Assembly: GCA_963974215.1 (NCBI GenBank)
Contig: CAXBBL010000008.1
Coordinates: 180,133 to 244,132 of the forward strand
Direction: 5' to 3'
DNA: 64,000 nucleotides
Source of the DNA: Croceimicrobium sp963974215
Lineage (GTDB): Bacteria > Bacteroidota > Bacteroidia > Flavobacteriales > Schleiferiaceae
A model generated the notes under the pieces. The model had not been told where the DNA came from and searched no databases. It worked only from the letters and a program-made list of their open reading frames with translations. The position numbers were made by a program, and so were the translations under genes. Positions 61,490 to 64,000 of the stretch are shown piece after piece (the first letter of the stretch is position 1; each line of letters starts with the position of its first letter).

Positions 61490-62859
61490 GGGCTAAGGAG
61501 GGACTGACCTAAACTGTCGGCCAAGCTATGCTGGTGAATAATTTGATTTTGCTCATTTATCTCGGGCAAATATAGAATAGGATAATTAGCTTCTTGCGCT
61601 TCCAAAATTTCTTCTTTGGTGCTATAGTGATCGATCAAATGCTCGCTATCGCCCATCTTTAACACTAGCTCGGGCCAATACCATCCCGCTATTAACAACG
61701 ATGGCTCCCGTTCTTGCAGGGCGAGTATAGTTTGCTCGACTGTAAACGATTTATTGCGACGTTTACTCTGATCTAAGCTCAAGGGCCCTTGTAAGGGAGA
61801 TAGAAAAATACTTTTTCCGTTCGCTTCAAAACGCAGCACGGCTTCACTCGGGCTAGCTCCGCGGTAAACATTATCGTAATCGAGGCCAAAAAATAAAAGC
61901 GAGGCTAAACTGGTGTAGAGAAATATTTTTCCTTGCCCATCTTGCGAAAGCGCCGCCAATTGCAACCAAATAAAAGGTAAGGCGGCCAAAAAAAACTCCG
62001 ACTTAAAAGGCAAGCGCATAAAAACCACCGCTTGTAAAACTAAGATGACCACTACCCCAAAATTAAAGGATAATCCTCTTAAATGCCCGGGCCAGGCGAA
62101 ATTCAGTTTTAAGCTGCGGAGGCGTAAAATTTTCCAAACGAGCAAGAGCAGCAAGGGTATCCCCCAAATACCAATGCTAATTTTATACAGCACATTAGCC
62201 CAGCCTGGGAAGGGCGGTTTGTGGAAATCTAAGAAGCTTAATCCGTAAGTGAATAAGGGCGGTAGAAAAACCAAAATGGAGACTAGCCCCGCGGTAAGGT
62301 ACATTTTAAAGAGACTGCGGAAATCCTTAAACCCCAGCCAGAGGGTGAAAGGCAAGAGAAACCCCAAAGAAGAAATGCGAAATCCCGTCGCTACACCCAA
62401 GGCAATACCCAGCCACCAATATTGCTTACGCAGAAGGGCCAGAAAGGCCGCGAGGATAAAAAAGAGGGCAAAATTATAATCGATGGTATAAATGCTGGCA
62501 ATGAAAAAAACGGGAATAAAGCCAAAGGCTAAAGACCAGTAAAAAGCCTGCTTCAACTTGAGCTCACGGGCAATGCTGAATACCAAAACCACGGCACCGG
62601 CGCTAATCAGAGCGCTTAAGAGATTAAAGAAAAAATAAGAGTGATTGATGGGCCAAAGGGCGGCCAGACTTAGTTCGTAAAGCGGATGTCCTGGTAAGCG
62701 CGAAACTTCATAAATACCCGTTTCTGCAATTGTTTTGGCATTAAGGGCATTACTCCACGCGTCGAATTCTTTACCATACCCCTCTCCTAAAAAGGCCAAG
62801 CGCAAAAGCAAGGAAATGCTAAAAATGGCCAAAAGAGGAAATCGGTCTAGGACTTTCAA
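61486..62859 (-). CDS. Membrane glycosyltransferase of the GT-C type
   Basis: The 457-residue protein has about ten to eleven membrane helices and a short acidic first loop (GKEFDAWSNALNA) that matches the Asp-bearing periplasmic loop of GT-C enzymes such as ArnT and the protein mannosyltransferases. The last 120 residues are a soluble tail. It would use a polyprenyl-phosphate sugar. The ATG directly follows the recR stop codon with no gap and its stop overlaps the GT2 gene, so recR, this gene and the GT2 gene are one transcription unit. The sugar and acceptor are unknown. Confidence 0.8.
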   Translation of the reverse strand: MKVLDRFPLLAIFSISLLLRLAFLGEGYGKEFDAWSNALNAKTIAETGIYEVSRLPGHPLYELSLAALWPINHSYFFFNLLSALISAGAVVLVFSIARELKLKQAFYWSLAFGFIPVFFIASIYTIDYNFALFFILAAFLALLRKQYWWLGIALGVATGFRISSLGFLLPFTLWLGFKDFRSLFKMYLTAGLVSILVFLPPLFTYGLSFLDFHKPPFPGWANVLYKISIGIWGIPLLLLLVWKILRLRSLKLNFAWPGHLRGLSFNFGVVVILVLQAVVFMRLPFKSEFFLAALPFIWLQLAALSQDGQGKIFLYTSLASLLFFGLDYDNVYRGASPSEAVLRFEANGKSIFLSPLQGPLSLDQSKRRNKSFTVEQTILALQEREPSLLIAGWYWPELVLKMGDSEHLIDHYSTKEEILEAQEANYPILYLPEINEQNQIIHQHSLADSLGQSLLSP

Positions 62860-63486
62860 TTAAGAACGGTTTTGATTGAGGGAGGTTTCGTAGGGAAGAC
62901 GGTTTTTTATACTACGCGCCAAGGTCAATTCATCGGCATATTCGAGTTGATCGCCTACCGCTATGCCACGCGCAATAGCGCTAAGCGGAAGATTAAATGC
63001 CTTCAGTTTCTTGAAAATATAAAAGGCAGTGGTTTCCCCTTCCATGTTAGCACTAAGCGCTAAAATTACCTCGCTAATTTTTTCAGAAGCCGCTTTATCT
63101 ACCAGGCTAGTGATATTTAAATCGCCCGGCCCAACACCGTCCATTGGACTGACTAGTCCGCCTAATACGTGATAAATACCCTTATACTGTCCGGTGTTTT
63201 CAATGGCCATAACATCGCGAATATCTTCCACAACGCAAACAATAGATTTATCGCGTGTGGGATTGGTGCAAATATGACATTGCTCGAAATCACTTAAGTT
63301 GCCACAAGATTTGCAGCGCTTCACCTTATCGTGAAGATCCACAATGCTAGAGGCCAATTTAGCTGCTACCTGCGTTTCAGAACGCAATAAAAAAAGAGCC
63401 AAGCGCAAGGCGGTTTTTTTGCCTATTCCAGGTAAACCCCCTATTTCCTCAACTGCCTTCTCGAGGTATTTCGATGAAAAATCCAT
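62860..63486 (-). CDS. recR: Recombination mediator RecR
   Basis: The 208-residue protein has the helix-hairpin-helix LPGIGKKTALRLALFLL, a four-Cys zinc finger (CKSCGNLSDFEQCHIC), a Toprim domain with VVEDIRDVMAIENTGQYKG and the Walker B-like C-terminal part (GDQLEYADELTLARSI). It acts with RecO (and RecF) to load RecA onto single-stranded gaps. It heads an operon with two glycosyltransferases. A TATATTTG box ends 5 bases before its ATG, so the transcript may be almost leaderless. Confidence 0.97.
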   Translation of the reverse strand: MDFSSKYLEKAVEEIGGLPGIGKKTALRLALFLLRSETQVAAKLASSIVDLHDKVKRCKSCGNLSDFEQCHICTNPTRDKSIVCVVEDIRDVMAIENTGQYKGIYHVLGGLVSPMDGVGPGDLNITSLVDKAASEKISEVILALSANMEGETTAFYIFKKLKAFNLPLSAIARGIAVGDQLEYADELTLARSIKNRLPYETSLNQNRS

Positions 63487-63491
63487 GGCGG

Positions 63492-63499
63492 CAAATATA
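63492..63499 (-). promoter_or_regulatory. -7 box TATATTTG of recR
   Basis: TATATTTG on the coding strand (63499-63492) exactly matches TANNTTTG and lies 5 bases before the recR ATG. The leader would be very short. A -33 TTG at the usual distance is not clear. Confidence 0.5.
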
Positions 63500-63592
63500 G
63501 TAAGCTGTTAGGGATAAATAGGCTTGGAGGTATGGTATTGTTATATAGGACTAGCTGTTAATCTTGAGGCATTTTTTTGTTTGATCTACCCT

Positions 63593-63655
63593 CATTAAAG
63601 ATCGTCACCCTGAATTCATTTCAGGGTCTTTTTCCATTTAAAACGAACAGCAATA
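63593..63655 (+). repeat. 63-bp direct repeat with hairpin, copy 1
   Basis: The unit is identical to 63938-64000 except for one base, and contains the inverted repeat ACCCTGAA-ttcat-TTCAGGGT (63607-63627). Hairpins of this sequence are scattered in many Bacteroidota genomes. The gap 63487-64000 holds no gene. Confidence 0.85.
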
Positions 63656-63760
63656 ATGGGTTTGGGATTTAGCCACTTAGGGCACAAAGGAGACTCAGAG
63701 CACAGAGGGGTTTTCGGTAGGTAAAGTAAATTCCATTGGAATTCTATTGTAGTCCAAAGA

Positions 63761-63827
63761 GCTGCGGCAGCTGCGAATTAGCGGTAGTATTAATTAATAG
63801 TGAGAAGCCCAAGCTGCGGCAGCTGCG
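63761..63827 (+). repeat. Short GC-rich direct repeats
   Basis: GCTGCGGCAGCTGCG occurs at 63761-63775 and again at 63813-63827. Each is itself an inverted repeat around GCGGC. Nearby, 63691-63712 has a degenerate CACAAAGGAGACTCAGAGCA motif of the kind common in Bacteroidota intergenic DNA. Confidence 0.6.
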
Positions 63828-63878
63828 GATTCTCGATACAGTTTACTATTTTTAACCCACTGAAAATGAATTGATAAG

Positions 63879-63899
63879 ATGCTGAAACAAGTTCAGCAT
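63879..63899 (+). repeat. Palindromic intergenic hairpin
   Basis: ATGCTGAA-acaag-TTCAGCAT is an inverted repeat of 8-bp arms. It is related in type to, but different in sequence from, the hairpins in the 63-bp direct repeat. Confidence 0.65.
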
Positions 63900-63937
63900 G
63901 ACGGTAGGAGTGGACTTTGATTTAACCTTCAAAACAT

Positions 63938-64000
63938 CATTAAAAATCGTCACCCTGAATTCATTTCAGGGTCTTTTTCCATTTAAAACGAACAGCAATA
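63938..64000 (+). repeat. 63-bp direct repeat with hairpin, copy 2
   Basis: This is the second copy of the unit at 63593-63655, 345 bases away in the same orientation. It reaches the window edge, so the repeat may be longer. Confidence 0.85.

Overview
The window looks like a piece of a Bacteroidota chromosome, most likely from a marine member of the Flavobacteriales. The placement below phylum is a guess. The reasons are type IX secretion (T9SS) sorting domains of both the gliding-motility C-terminal type and the shorter type A, promoters of the TTG-N17/18-TANNTTTG kind, DUF2805/TIGR03643, LruC-domain and SusC-like families, and low GC. I see no rRNA, tRNA, CRISPR array, transposase or phage gene. 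Most of the content is core metabolism with small accessory blocks.

Layout. 1-876: tail of an MscS channel, then a DUF2975/XRE regulator operon. 1.2-7.6 kb: two paralogous LamG surface proteins with T9SS domains and a small lipoprotein. 7.7-13.3 kb: three hybrid-free sensor kinases (two TPR kinases in tandem, one GAF kinase) and a nucleoside deaminase, followed by a repeat-rich 0.8-kb gap. 14-16.8 kb: a LruC lipoprotein and an unknown gene. 16.9-24.7 kb (plus strand): DUF2805, Rsh, a Fur-family regulator, PurA, an OstA-like protein, a CAP protein and a thioredoxin-fold protein. 25-28.8 kb (minus): a LysM/periplasmic-binding hybrid and GuaA. 29-32.6 kb: SRPBCC/GyrI-like protein and a TonB-dependent receptor. 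33-36.1 kb: a cyclic-nucleotide-binding histidine kinase coupled to a response regulator fused to a thioredoxin-reductase-like flavoprotein. 36.2-38.3 kb: a small lipoprotein and an arsR-DUF6428-acr3 arsenite operon. 38.4-40.5 kb: egtB-egtD for ergothioneine. 40.5-44.8 kb (minus): PIG-L deacetylase, a 36-residue membrane protein and a sodium:solute symporter. 45-56.6 kb: a secreted S8 protease, ClpB and a very large T9SS protein. 56.7-63.5 kb (minus): FAH-family protein, exonuclease, 2-oxoacid dehydrogenase E2, two glycosyltransferases and RecR. The last 0.5 kb is repeats.

The most unusual signal outside genes is a family of palindromic, MITE-like repeats (good copies near 1.2, 13.8, 24.7 and 51.4 kb; decayed copies near 9.4, 17.1 and 28.8 kb). 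They have long terminal inverted repeats, a central hairpin, and long and short forms that can be explained by deletion between internal direct repeats. They tend to sit just beyond terminators. A second, different repeat is a pair of ~120-bp units, each ending in a terminator, upstream of the GAF kinase. Two small genes (36180-36335 and 42201-42311) lie in gaps and are easy to miss. Several start codons were moved, two of them to TTG, because the longest reading frame begins upstream of the signal peptide, promoter or terminator.
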